Both the position numbers and the translations under genes were made by a program. This document shows, piece by piece, positions 1 to 10,961 of a stretch of DNA of 64,000 bases (position 1 is its first letter; each line of letters opens with the position of its first letter). The stretch covers positions 24,057,001 to 24,121,000 of the forward strand of contig NC_092186.1 in assembly GCF_043641665.1 (NCBI RefSeq), given 5' to 3'. The stretch is from Enoplosus armatus (lineage: Eukaryota > Chordata > Actinopteri > Centrarchiformes > Enoplosidae). The notes beneath the pieces were generated by a model. It searched no databases and had not been told where the DNA came from. It saw only the letters and a program-made list of their open reading frames with translations.

Positions 1-114
1 CCTGATGATGTCACAGGTCAGCGTGGCTGCCATTAAAACGCAGAGAAATCGCCATGGTAACGCTGAATGTCCTGCCACGGTGGTGGTCGTGGGAGAAGGT
101 TTACTGGAAGGGAA

Positions 115-141
115 GTGTGTGTGTGTGTGTGTGTGTGTGTT
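115..141. repeat. (GT)n microsatellite
   Basis: Uninterrupted GT dinucleotide tract of about 13 units. It starts a run of alternating GT and CA tracts in the first 500 bases. Open frames here only translate the repeat. Confidence 0.97.
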
Positions 142-276
142 ATTCAATGGTGTCTGGGACACCGAGTTGAGTCAGCCATTACCCAGAAGCCACTGCAGCT
201 TCAGGAGGAGAAAGGAAGCACTGTGTCCCAAGGTCTGACACATACACATATACACACACACGGGGAGAGGTCTGAT

Positions 277-279
<3 letters not shown>

Positions 280-320
<41 letters not shown>
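280..320. repeat. (CA)n microsatellite
   Basis: Pure CA tract of about 20 units, in inverted orientation relative to the GT tract about 140 bp upstream. Confidence 0.97.
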
Positions 321-322
<2 letters not shown>

Positions 323-434
323 CCTCCTGGTTGCTTGCTAAGCCAGCTGACCTTTACACAGGCCACCCACAGCTGACCCGTACTCAACCATGTGACGAGG
401 TGGGAGGCCGAAACTACTATACTGTCCCATGGCT

Positions 435-435
<1 letters not shown>

Positions 436-487
<52 letters not shown>
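436..487. repeat. (CA)n microsatellite
   Basis: Pure CA tract of about 26 units, about 115 bp after the previous CA tract. The sequence between them is unique. Confidence 0.97.
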
Positions 488-490
<3 letters not shown>

Positions 491-744
491 AAACCCCAAA
501 TCCACCCGTCATTGCTTGACAGCTATTTCAGATGGTGAGACGAGGCACCTGGCGAGCCTGGCTTATGGTTGTGATATGGCTTCAGAACTCACACACACAG
601 TGCAACAAAAAGCTATACGCAGTGTTCACAGCACTGCACCCGTCAGTGATGGCACAAAATGTTTCCTAAGTCCAAAATTTCAATTCACTATTCAGTGCTG
701 AGGAACCTGTTGAGTGTTCTTCTTGGGGTTGAATGCATTTGTTG

Positions 745-785
745 TCAGTTTGCTTTGGATAAAAGCGCCTCAATGACATAGTTTA
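745..785 (+). repeat. Short interspersed-repeat fragment
   Basis: The stretch contains the signature GCTTTGGATAAAAGCG, a motif very common in fish genomes near the 3' part of SINE-like repeats. Only this short diverged core is visible; no A or B box is retained. Confidence 0.5.
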
Positions 786-938
786 GCTACAATTTCAATC
801 CCTGCTCATTGATGTCAGCAGTTCAAAGTTCAGTCTTCACATATTTGGGTCAGGATATACATACACGTGTTTCTCGCTGTGCAGTTTGGTTTTAAATATG
901 CACTTCATACGTATTTTCAAATTCAGATCAATTCTGAG

Positions 939-1159
939 TCACAACTGCAACATTATCTGTGAAGCATCAAGTGAAAATGATTTGTATTGAGATCTGTGTG
1001 AGTTGTTGTTGCCACAACTCTCCTCCTCAGTGCCTTCCGTCGTCTCCTCCATCATGTCTGAGTCATAGGAGAGGGGCTGGAGGTGGGAAGAGAGGAGGGA
1101 AGCTTTGGCATCCACCCAAGTGCCCTTGAGCTCCGACACATTTACAGTTTCACAGCAGA
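939..1159 (-). other. Exon-like open frame, unidentified
   Basis: On the minus strand a pyrimidine-rich acceptor (CTCTGCTCCACAG) is followed by an open frame of about 70 codons ending in TGA. The predicted peptide has an acidic stretch (DSDMMEETTEGTEEES). I do not recognise it. No start codon, partner exon or domain is visible, so it may be a chance frame. Confidence 0.15.
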
Positions 1160-1286
1160 CTGTGGAGCAGAGAGTGTGAGTCAGAAAATCTGTGTTTTCT
1201 ACTGAACTGTCACACACTATTAATAGATGCGGGGCTGTGTCATGATGAGCTGCTCCTCTTGTTCGTACTGTATATGTGTGTGTCTT

Positions 1287-1288
<2 letters not shown>

Positions 1289-1342
<54 letters not shown>
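1289..1342. repeat. (GT)n microsatellite
   Basis: Pure GT tract of 27 units, facing an equally long CA tract 100 bp downstream. The two could pair as a long imperfect hairpin. Confidence 0.97.
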
Positions 1343-1343
<1 letters not shown>

Positions 1344-1441
1344 TTTCCCCTGCTGCCAAAGGCCCCATTCCCATCCCTTGATCTGGAACAATGTGCTTCA
1401 GTCTGAGAGAGACAGAGCTGCCTTAGAAACTGTGCCCCCCA

Positions 1442-1454
1442 ACACACACACACA

Positions 1455-1493
<39 letters not shown>
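1442..1493. repeat. (CA)n microsatellite
   Basis: CA tract of about 26 units with a single T interruption at 1461. It is the inverted partner of the GT tract ending at 1342. Confidence 0.97.
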
Positions 1494-1496
<3 letters not shown>

Positions 1497-1639
1497 ACCT
1501 CTGTGAAAAGGAGTAGCACTCCTGCATCCAAACATCAATAAACCGAAACACGAAGGTATGATTCCAGTTTATAATACAGCAAGATGTTCCCTCAGAGTGC
1601 AAACACTCACACACACCACTTTCACACACACACAGGGCC

Positions 1640-1915
1640 CCGTCCCATGAATAATAAGTGTCCAACTATGCCAGAGGTCACATCCACGCTCCACTCCCCA
1701 CAGCTTTCCCAAACCGACCCCCTCATTAGGGAAATGTTTGTCCCAGTTGGGAAGGTGGGACGGGTGAGAAACAGCGAAGAAAAACGGGGAGGGAGAGAGG
1801 GGACACAGCGGCCGTTACTGAAAGCGAGGGCGTCTGAGAGACTTCAATGACTAATTGCAGTCGACTACTTTCTTGCCAAATTTTGTCACTTTAAGCTCCC
1901 ACAAAAGCTTGCAGA
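1640..1915. promoter_or_regulatory. Conserved-looking non-coding block
   Basis: Unique sequence between microsatellite clusters with homeodomain-type cores (CCTCATTAGG near 1721, TGACTAATTGCAG near 1848). There is no open frame of interest. Enhancer function is inferred from composition only; no alignment was possible. Confidence 0.25.
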
Positions 1916-2031
1916 CTTTTCAGCGGTGAGAGAAATTCTCATGAAAAAGCGAGTCCCCTCCAATTGAAAACTACTATTGCAGTTAACAACTCTTTTTTTT
2001 TTCTCTGTTTGTGCTCAGTCATATTCATCAC

Positions 2032-2032
<1 letters not shown>

Positions 2033-2067
<35 letters not shown>

Positions 2068-2177
2068 AAGTGACAGTCAGCAGTTTGCACTGTGTCCACA
2101 AAATTGGGCACGTTGGCAAAAAATGTTTACCTTTCAGGAGACGGCAGAGCAGCAAAATGCAGGAATGAAAACACACA

Positions 2178-2222
<45 letters not shown>
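2033..2222. repeat. Two (CA)n microsatellites
   Basis: CA tracts at about 2033-2063 and 2169-2222, same orientation, separated by about 105 bp of unique sequence. Confidence 0.95.
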
Positions 2223-2224
<2 letters not shown>

Positions 2225-2974
2225 CTGAAAAGGGAAGAGCTTGTATGGACGCGTCGAACATTTACATATGGCAATCCAAGAGTAAGAAATTAAATGAAAG
2301 AGTTATTTTCTAAGTGTTGGGCTTTGCGGCGACAGTCGTAGTTCAGGTGTTTGTGGAGAAATGCAGGTCAGCACATGTTCTGCTCTTCTTGGAGAGAAGA
2401 AGAGGACTAAAAGAGAGACAAATCCATTACATTTCTCACAGTTTCTGTTGTCCTTCCACACTTGGGAACTTGCAGCTCTTTAGTTGGAATAGCACACCAT
2501 TGTTTACTCCTTTCCATTAAATCACAATTGCAATAAAATGCTGAGTGAGGACATTTCACTTCCTGAATGAGCCCAGGAAACCAAGAATGTTTGGGCCGCT
2601 TATTTCATCTCGTCAGAGAAGCTGCATTCTGTTTGTACTGTCCACATGTGGGTTTCTACGGTCTGTCATTCACAGTAATGCTTAAGGAATATAACCTACA
2701 AGCATTGGTAAGAATGTCGGATGTGTATAACGATAAGCATACGGTGCAGATCTGATCCGATTGATCCGGTTTGCCAGAGTCGGCTTGCTCGCAAGAACTT
2801 TGATTTTAATTAAATTTTTTTTCTTTTAAGCAAAACTGCCAAACCTTCTGGTTCCAGCTTATTAATAAATATATTTAGTTCCATATGTGAACATGTGCTG
2901 CCTGTCTGAATATCTTTGGGCTTTGGGCTTTAGGAAACTGTGATGGACATGTTTCACTGTTTTCTCCGGCAGGT
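2223..2974. other. Unannotated intergenic sequence
   Basis: Mixed-composition unique sequence. I see no convincing gene, RNA or repeat. 2800-2880 is AT-rich. Confidence 0.6.
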
Positions 2975-3045
2975 TACAGACCAAACAATTAATCCGTTAA
3001 TTGAGAAAATAAAGCAATAAGTCACATGAATCGACAATGAGAAGA
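2975..3045. mobile_element. Fragment of AATAATCGTTAGTT-type DNA-transposon family
   Basis: Matches part of the family seen better at 13018-13246 and 18920-19225 (GACCAAACAATTAATCCGTT, then AATCGACAATGA). Only about 70 bp is retained. Assignment rests on recall of the fish family and on similarity within the window. Confidence 0.45.
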
Positions 3046-3134
3046 AGCCTTTAACTCCAAGTGTTACTATGGTTGACTGACTAACAACCGACTGATATGA
3101 GTGATGAAGATGAACAAGAAGATATCTCGAGTGG

Positions 3135-3174
3135 ACACACACACACACTAACACACACACACACACACACACAC
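3135..3174. repeat. (CA)n microsatellite
   Basis: CA tract with one TA interruption near 3150. Confidence 0.95.
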
Positions 3175-3654
3175 CAACACTCTCTCCTCTGTTAGTGGCT
3201 CCTGCTTCCACCGAATGAAAGAAAGCCTCTGTTCTCTCTGGCTCTCGGCCCTCTTCATGCCCCGCTGCTGACTGGCAGATTGGAAGTAACAAATTGCTGC
3301 GTCCTCAGAATGATAATTAGCAAAGCCATGAAGGCGGTTTTGTTAAAAGGAGAGCGTGATGTGAGCCAAACTTTCTAGTCTTTTCTGGTCACCTGACTGA
3401 CTTCTGATGCCCTGGAACTTTGCAAACAACCCACGAATTCAAACTTTTTGAGTTCAGTTGCCATTTTCAATGCAAAAACAGAGTTATTTCTCACCGCCGT
3501 TCCAGAGCCTCCTATAAGTCACCAACATCATAAGCTAACTCTGAGCCAGAGGGCAAAGGTCCAGGATTGTTTTAAGTCCAGAAAAACCTTCCATTGATGT
3601 CTCTGAGAGAAATCTCCAAGGCACATATATATTATCTTAGGTGTCATGAAAACA
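3175..3654. other. Unannotated intergenic sequence
   Basis: No gene, RNA or recognisable repeat seen. Confidence 0.6.
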
Positions 3655-4010
3655 GAACTTGCCGGCCTTTTTTTTAATAATCAAGTCTCTACAGTGAAGA
3701 GAGAGTCTCCTCCCCTCGCTCTGCTGCCTTTAGCACAGCTCCAGCATCTCCATCAACAAGTCAATAGAGGCTCTGGCTTGCCGAGACATTAGCTAGGAAG
3801 CTATGGAGGTGAGCAGGGCTTATTATAAGCCTCTTAGTGATTCTGCAGGAGGTGAAGAAATGGTCTCTGTTAGGCGAATCAATCCCCGGGTAATTACCTA
3901 GCCACACTGCAGGCTGCTGAGGAGGACTAGGACCGGGCTGAGGCTGCGAAGGCTAGTGAGCTCCAGTTCAATAAGAGCCTTTTAGAAGAGCCTATTGTCT
4001 CAGACTTAAG
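3655..4010. promoter_or_regulatory. Conserved-looking non-coding block with palindrome
   Basis: Unique sequence rich in homeodomain-like cores (GGGTAATTACC near 3889, GACATTAGC near 3785). It holds a perfect 7+1+7 palindrome GGCTTATTATAAGCC at 3817-3831. It ends just before a GAT trinucleotide repeat. The regulatory role is inferred. Confidence 0.3.
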
Positions 4011-4024
4011 AGAGGGGTGCAGAC

Positions 4025-4064
4025 TGATAATGATAATGATGATGACGATGATGATGATGATGAT
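4025..4064. repeat. (GAT)n trinucleotide repeat
   Basis: Imperfect GAT/AAT trinucleotide array of about 13 units. Confidence 0.9.
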
Positions 4065-4188
4065 AAATACACAGCCAGTAATCAAGTGGTGTTTGACGGA
4101 CACAAGTGCACAGCGGGGCTCATCAGAGTTTAGCTGCACACGGGCAGCCGACCTATAATCCGTCCGTCTCCGAGACTCGCTTACCCTG

Positions 4189-4270
4189 TTCGGGGTCAGT
4201 ATCCCAGCATGCACTGGGAAAGACGAAAGGGAAACACCCTGGGCTGATCTTCAGGCGAACACAGGGATAA
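4189..4270. repeat. Interspersed-repeat fragment (CCCAGCATGCACTGGG type)
   Basis: Contains TATCCCAGCATGCACTGGG followed by GGGAAACACCCTGG and a shorter CAGG..CACAGGG part. These landmarks, in this order, belong to a widespread fish repeat that I recognise but cannot classify firmly. Confidence 0.5.
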
Positions 4271-4869
4271 AGCAGATGAACGCATTCACGCTACATCCCA
4301 TTTCTTCACCCGCATCTTCGACCTTGTTTGACCTCATCAAGTGTCCCAAATCAAAACCGTCTCCCTCAATATTGACACTTTAACCTTTGGTCTCCCTCCG
4401 ACCCAGAGAGCTTTCAGCATCACCGCCACACCTTGCAAATAGCTCGAGACAAAAGACGGACAATAGAGGGTATTTCACTGGACGCAATCCACCATTAAAC
4501 AAAAGAAGACACAGAAAAATGAAGGTTCTCTATTCCTTAACATCAGCCTTTAAACAAGATTTCTATTCGGCTTCTGTTGGTGTGTACAAGCCCCAGTTCA
4601 TAGTGGAGTTATTGCACTATGAACTCTTGTAATTCTGTTTTTAGAGGGCAATGCAAAACTGAAAGTCATTCCAAACTGAAAGATGATTCAGAGAATGGAC
4701 GGACGGACTGCCTCGATGACACATTTGGGCATGTCCACTGAAGGTGATAATCTATCTATATTTCCTGATTTTCTTGTTTCCAACAAGTCTGGACTCTGAT
4801 AGAGTGCCCCCAAGAGGCTGAGGAGCCAAACAACAACCTATAACCTCCAGTTTCATCATTTGTTCTTTA
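4271..4869. other. Unannotated intergenic sequence
   Basis: No gene or RNA seen. 4804-4840 resembles 5208-5246, a possible local duplication. Confidence 0.55.
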
Positions 4870-4990
4870 CATATTTTTATTCTTTGTTTTATGTGTCTAA
4901 AGTTTATGTTGCTGTGTGTTCTATGTTTCACACGCCTGCAAGACACATTTCCCCTCAAGAACAATAAAGTTAAGCTGAAGCTGAAGCACG
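4870..4990 (+). mobile_element. Non-LTR retrotransposon (LINE) 3' tail
   Basis: GCAAGACACATTTCCCCTC followed by AACAATAAAGTTAAGCTGAAGCTGAAGC. A short 3' UTR with polyadenylation-like AATAAAG and a hexamer tail (GCTGAA)n is typical of 5'-truncated fish LINE copies. No reverse transcriptase remains. Confidence 0.55.
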
Positions 4991-5779
4991 AAGGCAGGTG
5001 ATCCAGATTGACAAAACAGATTACATGTTGTTGGCTCAATGGCAGGTTTTAATCTCAGTGCTAGTGTGCTAGCAGCACCAACCTGTATAACATAGACAAA
5101 GTGTTCTGTAGGTTAATGCCCTAATGGTAATAAATATCTCCTCACGTCCCCCAACAAAACTTCTTCTTATTCCCCTTTTTGAAGGACGGTAGATGTCTTC
5201 AGCAAAAGTGGACCCCAAGAGGCAGAGGTGCACAACAACAGCCTACAAAGGCAGGCATGTTGGACTGATGAGCAGGTTCAATGACCAGTACTACTACATT
5301 TAATCCCAGCAAGCGGGCTATGAGGTTAAGGTCAAGGTTATTGAAGAAGAGCATTTATTTTGTAGGTTCATGCCTAAAAAATGTTTGAAATATCTCACTC
5401 TGGCTGTTTTTTTTGTCAACAATATAACAAAAATGAATAAAATATAAATAACTAAACAAAAAATTTAGAACCCATTTAATTTATTCGTATTTTTTTCCAT
5501 TTTAGCTGATATTTTTGTTGAGTTAACCACAAATATGATTATTTATTGAGCCTAACTAATAGCCAGACATGCAGACAGATGGGTTAGCAGGCAGATAAAA
5601 AGAAGATTTGACAGACAGGCAGACAGAGGGACAGAAAGACAAGCACAGAGCTGGAGCCTTGCTACTTTGACACCTGGGAAGCTATTTGCAACAACGCACG
5701 CAGAAAGAGAATATGAAAGAAAAGCTAAAAGAGAGAAACTAGATAAAGTAAAAGCATTCTTTCAAATGAAATCAAGAGT
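4991..5779. other. Unannotated, AT-rich intergenic sequence
   Basis: AT-rich at 5380-5560, then CAGA-rich simple sequence at 5575-5650. No gene seen. Confidence 0.6.
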
Positions 5780-6110
5780 TTAGGGGCAGAGTTCAGCCAT
5801 AAGTGGCGCTGCTACAACACGGCGCAGAAAGAAATTAATTTCACATTCTTTAATTTTCAGAATAAAATGGCCAGCCGTTTCAGGTCGAATAATTGTTTGA
5901 ACCAATGATTTTATCATTAATCCGACAGCGCCCCCCGAGAGCTGGGGGTCACACCGGAGGTTGATTAGGTACGAGGCTGCACAAAGAGCCCTCCAGTCGA
6001 TGCCATTGAAAAGGAGCAAGTCATTTAGATTGTGAATTGGTCCCGGGGCTGCGAGGCTCGCTCCATTACAGGCCATTTTCAATTTCAGCCTCACAATAAA
6101 CATCAAGCCG
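5780..6110. promoter_or_regulatory. Conserved-looking non-coding block
   Basis: Dense unique sequence without microsatellites. It has SOX-like ATTGTTTGAACCAATGATT near 5891, a TCATTAATCC homeodomain core and GATTGTGAATTGG near 6029. A 108-codon minus-strand frame spans it but has no recognisable domain and no splice logic, so I read it as a candidate enhancer. Confidence 0.35.
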
Positions 6111-6784
6111 GGCCAAGGAAATTACAGCATCTTGGAGATGTAGCCGAACAGATAGGTGGGGTACGGACAAGATGACACAACTGGAGGGAGAGGAGGGGTG
6201 GGTAATGGTAAGGGCTGGAGAGAGAGAGCGAGAGAGAGAGCAGAGATTATCCAGAGTAGAAAACTGGAAGACTGAGAGAAAAAGAAAGATATTCCAGCCT
6301 TTCTGACTCCGACAGAGTTTTACATACAGCGTGTGCACTTAAAACACTAATGTATGTACTAATACCACTGAGGGAAGCTCATCCGGACCAAAATAAATAG
6401 CTTTTATGCTTTACATCACGATTGATTCTGTCGAGCTGGATATCAAATTATGAACTCTGGACAAAACAAAGACTTTTAACAACTTCTGCATTTGCTTCAT
6501 AAATGTCTCACTCGTACGCATTGTGGTCCAACTGCAATTAATGTTGGACTTCAACAGACTTCAACATTCATTATGCCAACCAAGGACTTACCATCATCCA
6601 TCCACCATAATTTGTTTTAATGTTGCACTTTTCAATTACACACAGACGAAGGACGAACAAATAGCTGTTTGTCCATCTAATAGTGTCAGACATTGGTTCA
6701 CACACGAGTCTGCAATCTGGAAGCAGCAGGCATACTGTATGTTGGTCCTAAACGTCTTTTCAATATCATGAATGCAACCACAAA
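6111..6784. other. Unannotated intergenic sequence with GA tract
   Basis: GA-rich simple sequence near 6219-6241, otherwise unique AT-rich sequence. No gene seen. Confidence 0.55.
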
Positions 6785-7000
6785 TGCAGGTTATTTACAT
6801 CCTAAATACTTGTATGGGCCATTCAGCGCGAGTTTAATTACATTAGTTGAATTTGTGTCCGTGCATCAAATCAATGGACGTAATTTCACTGCTTTTTGTA
6901 ACAATGGTTTTGTTTACTCGTGGTGTGCACGCCAAATCCATTTGAGACTTGTAATTAATGGGAAAATGCATCATTTCACATGATAACTTTGTGTTATCAA
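6785..7000. promoter_or_regulatory. Candidate enhancer with SOX core AACAATGG
   Basis: Contains AACAATGG at 6900-6907, followed at once by TTTTGTTTAC (a second SOX/FOX-like site). It also has TTTAATTACATTAG near 6833 and GTAATTAATGGG near 6952 (homeodomain cores). Composition and motif density match vertebrate developmental non-coding elements. Activity and conservation are inferred. Confidence 0.35.
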
Positions 7001-8090
7001 AACCAAAAAATAATAATGTCCTGTTTTTTTGTTTCATTTGCCTTCTTACTTTCTGCCTATACAGACAGCAAGGTCTTATATGTAAGCAGCTACATGTTCT
7101 GTATCTCCCCACGATGACACAGATGACCACTTCCTTTGGGGCAAACCTGCTGACCTTCATCGGTCATCATTTAGACGGAAAGGCCCCGAAAGCGGTCTCG
7201 CGTGTTTCAGTTCCAGCGCACCCTGTTACAAATGTACTGGGACCCTTTAAGGTGCACCACAAGAAGACAGGAGAGACTTTTGAATAAGACAGCACCACCA
7301 CCCGCGTCCCATATGAAATACAACGGGCATGTCCTCCGAAGAAAATCCCAATGTGCACGCAAGCAAGAGTTGCAATTGACTATTTTCAAATGTACACAGC
7401 ATGTAAGAGTCCAGTATCAGCAAGCACCGCTGTTTAAGCCAAGTCACCAGTTGCTTGGATGAGGGCTTTAGGTTTGTTTTGTTTTGTTTTTTCTCCCTGA
7501 TCATCGCGGCCCCCCGTCTTTCTCCTGGATTTGTGGAATCGTACACAGTATTCAAATCACAAAAGTACTGCTGCTCCAAGCCACCAAATGCCAACAAGGA
7601 CATGCTTTCTAGATATTCTGGCCACTCATGAGGCTATTAGTTGGTAATTACTGAATTTATCGGTGACGGCAGAATAGATGACAATTGGAGAAGTCAAGTT
7701 GCAAAGTTTATTTATAAAAAAAAACCTCGGAAATTCTAAAAAAAACAAACAAACAAATGAGGTAGAAAAGTTGTATCGATGTGTGTCGATTACAACAAAA
7801 TGCGACAATGTGCAACGGAAACAGTCAAAACCATGACGTATGTGAATCATGTGGCGTATTTGTGTCGCTGAAACAAAAAATAGCGACAAGCAAAAACATC
7901 AGATAAGTTCGGGCCGATGAGGAGACTGTAGCGCTTCTCAAATGAATACATGAAACAAACATAAACGCCATATTTCCATCATGTGATCCACATGGTTTTC
8001 CACCATTTGAGGTTTGACTGGTGCTTCTTTTTTTTTTCATCAGTTTGCATTTCTTTCACTGATTTTCTGGAAATAAGGTTACAGTGAGTG
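7001..8090. other. Unannotated intergenic sequence
   Basis: Overlapping short frames on both strands at 7200-7600 show no domain. 7640-7720 is AT-rich with homeodomain-like TTGGTAATTAC. No gene supported. Confidence 0.5.
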
Positions 8091-8580
8091 CTACATTAGG
8101 TTGGAAACCTGACTAGCGCTTGCCATGCCCCTTGCCCCCATCACGTCGTCAAACCATGGGGAGACAGGTGCCCGACCCACTGTGGGGTCCATCCCCGAAG
8201 GCCTGAGCTGCTCTCCAAACTAACCTTCACACAAGAGGCCAGACGAGAAGCCTGTGGCCGCCCAGGGGACCATAGAGTCACCATAAATCCTCAGTCCTCA
8301 TAAATGACCTGAACCAGGAGGGAGCCGAACACCTTCACCACACAGTAATCGGTGGTCGATACTTTCAACCGAAGCCTCCCTTTCTTGCAGCGTATGAACC
8401 TCTTGTCGGACTCACGCACCAGGTACGCCTTCACCAGCCTAACAATGCAATAATTAAGCCGCTGGCAAGAATACAAACAACGGACACCTGCACTGGTTTC
8501 CACAGAAGCCTCAAGACTGGGCAGGAGACAATCAGGCGGTTTGTCTCAAAGCAATTATCCACGTCACCTAACTCCCATGG
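8091..8580. promoter_or_regulatory. Unique block, enhancer or exon-bearing
   Basis: Low-repeat sequence with AACAATGCAATAATTAAGCC near 8440 (SOX-like core beside a homeodomain core) and CAAAGCAATTATCC near 8549. It also contains the exon-like minus-strand frame 8291-8453; the two readings compete. Confidence 0.3.
8291..8453 (-). other. Exon-like open frame, unidentified
   Basis: On the minus strand, acceptor-like TTATTGCATTGTTAG precedes a frame of about 53 codons ending in TGA. Codon third positions are mostly G or C. The peptide is basic in its middle (RFIRCKKGRLRLK) and hydrophobic near the end (VVKVFGSLLVQVIY). I do not recognise a family. It could be a terminal coding exon, a decayed mobile-element gene or chance. 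Confidence 0.2.
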
Positions 8581-8999
8581 GTCGGTCCTATGGAATATGG
8601 GTGGAGAGATAATCTCAATATGATAGAAAACCAGTTGTGGTGTGTGTGTGTGTGTGTACGTGTGAGTATGAGTGTGTTAGTGGAGAATCTGGGTAAGACA
8701 ATAATACTGTGTTTAGTCTATATTGAGATTTCTTGGGTGTGTTTTTTGAGTGCCGCAATCCCGGTTCTTAGATCTGGTTATTGTATGAAAAAGTGCCAAT
8801 ACAATACCAAGAGTGTCTGTACCGATACTGAAACTATACTTACGATACTTGGAGCCCCAAATCCTGATTTAAATCGGAATATGTCTGATCAAAGAGTAAG
8901 TAAGAAGATTACAAATCTGACAAACCTTCGATGCCAGCCCTCTGTGTTTGTTCTAAGTACTCCGTGACGTGGACGCATTTCAGCCGCTGCCAAGAGAGG
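8581..8999. other. Unannotated sequence with short GT tract
   Basis: GT tract at about 8639-8658. No gene seen. Confidence 0.55.
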
Positions 9000-9320
9000 A
9001 TTGAGGTTTGATAACCGGCCAGACCTCCAACACATTGTCAAAACCATTTATGAAATCTTAATGCATCTCAGCTTGGAGGAGTTCACGCCAAGATGAAAAT
9101 TCACTCATTATCTGTTCTCCCGAGTGTCAATGGAAAACTCCACTGAGACCCTCAAACACACAGCACATGAGCTCTTGTTGTTCCAGCCGTCTGCTGAACC
9201 GGTTCGGCACAAAATGACCGTTCAGATTCTCTCAGCATCTCGTGAAGAATAATCCAAGCATTTTCTGGGCAAATGATTTTGCCGTCAATCCAAATCGCCC
9301 ACAATTTCTGTTACGTAAGC
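9000..9320. promoter_or_regulatory. Conserved-looking non-coding block
   Basis: Unique sequence with CACATTGTCAAAACC near 9031, GAAGAATAATCCAAGC near 9244 (OTX/bicoid-like TAATCC) and CCGTCAATCCAAATCGCCC near 9283. Regulatory function is inferred. Confidence 0.25.
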
Positions 9321-9589
9321 ATGAGGAGACTGTAACTACTTGTTCATGTCTAATATGGCAATAGAATTGAGGAAAATGTTGTCTGCACTTGTGTTTCAAA
9401 TGCGTTTTTTTGGAGCAAACTAACCTTTTAATTAGACATCAGGTGTGTTACAATATTTTTGAATTTGCGTGAAAATAAAAGGAATAATTTAGGTGTAGCT
9501 CCACACAAGGCCGTAAGAATCTCAAAGGGGAGCAGCTAAACAAAAACCAAAGCAATGAAAAAAAAAAAAAAATCCTTCTCTGTGGTGGT

Positions 9590-9870
9590 ATTAAGAACAT
9601 TAAGCACCAGCGTTTTCTCTCCATCTGTGGCAGAAAATCAATGGTCGCGGCCCGCGAGGACAGCCGGAGGCTAATTTTACCCTGCATTTTCTCTGGCGGC
9701 TAATCCCGCGGCCAGGAGCTAAACCAGGGAGAGCAAGATGAGGAAGAGGAGCAGAGAAGAAAAGGAAGGGAGATCTCCCTCCCTAAATGAATATTATCAG
9801 CATGAAAACAAAGTGACTACCTGAACAAAGTCTATTTTACAGAACCACTTCAATAGATTTCACCCCTCTC
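9590..9870. promoter_or_regulatory. Candidate enhancer with paired AACAAAG
   Basis: Two AACAAAG cores (SOX/TCF-like) lie at 9807-9813 and 9824-9830, 17 bp apart. GGCTAATCCCGCGG and GGCTAATTTTACC lie upstream near 9663-9715. Unique sequence; function inferred. Confidence 0.3.
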
Positions 9871-10961
9871 CCTCTCCCTCTCCCTCTCTCTCTCTCTCTC
9901 TGTCTGTGGGGTGACTGGGGGTAAATATCAATAACATACCACCTACCTACCCCCACCCACCCAAAAAAGCCACATACACACACTACATATAGAGGTCACA
10001 TACATGCAGACACCCAGAACAGCTGTAATGGGAGAAAACTCGATCAAGGAGCTCCTTGACAAAAGCTTTTTTTTTTTTCTTTTTAATACTGAAGAGAAAC
10101 GTTCTGATGTGTTCCCACTGAAGATTCACCTATTTGTCATATATGTTTCCTAGAGGTGGTGGTAGACAGCTGAACCCCAGAGATGAAGCCTGCTCACATT
10201 AGCCACATTTGTATCTTCAGGTCAGACACCTGGTTGGGATGTAACGTGCAGAGATTAAGACTACTGATGGGTTACTGGTTGCACAGAGGTATGACAAAAA
10301 CAAAGACCAATTCATTTTAGCCATTTTTTTTTTCTCAACAAGGCTAATTAGTGACTCACAACTGACAATGTGACGTCTGACAGAAATCTTAAGTAAATGA
10401 ATTCAGAATTCAGAATTCAGTTTTTAGATTCCGCAGTGAGCCCTGAAATCTGCTGTTTCCTGCAAAATGACCCTGCTGTAAAATACGTTTTGCCAAACAG
10501 AATCGAGCAGCTTGGAATGCCTCCTTGGATATCCATGTTTTAAGGCGTTCTTCTTACAATAGTCGAGGAATTGGGTTTGGCTTTGTTCAACCTCTGAACC
10601 TGAATCTGTCAATGTTAGATTGTAGTCAAACTAAGGCACGGTGTGGTTAGAGAGGGCACGCAACAGTGGCAGCAGCACACCAAAGTGTAGCCTACGTACT
10701 CCTGCAAATGAAACTAAAAGAAGACATTACTGTTTATTGAAAGATGCTGCTACCATCAGCGTTTATTGCATCTTCTCATTTATTTACCACATTTTCTTTT
10801 CCACCCAAATGTACAAATACTTTTGTGATTTTAAGGCACCTTTGTTTTTCCTAGAGCTGGTGTTTCCATTCAGGTCGTTATGCAAATTCAAAATATGCCT
10901 AAATAATGAATGGAAATGTACTTCTATATTTGACTCTCTAAGAAACAGAAGCACGCATGCT

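Noticed and set aside
67..519. Long frames full of His-Thr or Cys-Val repeats
   Set aside because: They are translations of (CA)n and (GT)n tracts. The same artefact recurs at most microsatellites in the window, for example 1220-1531, 40301-40685 and 40899-41304.
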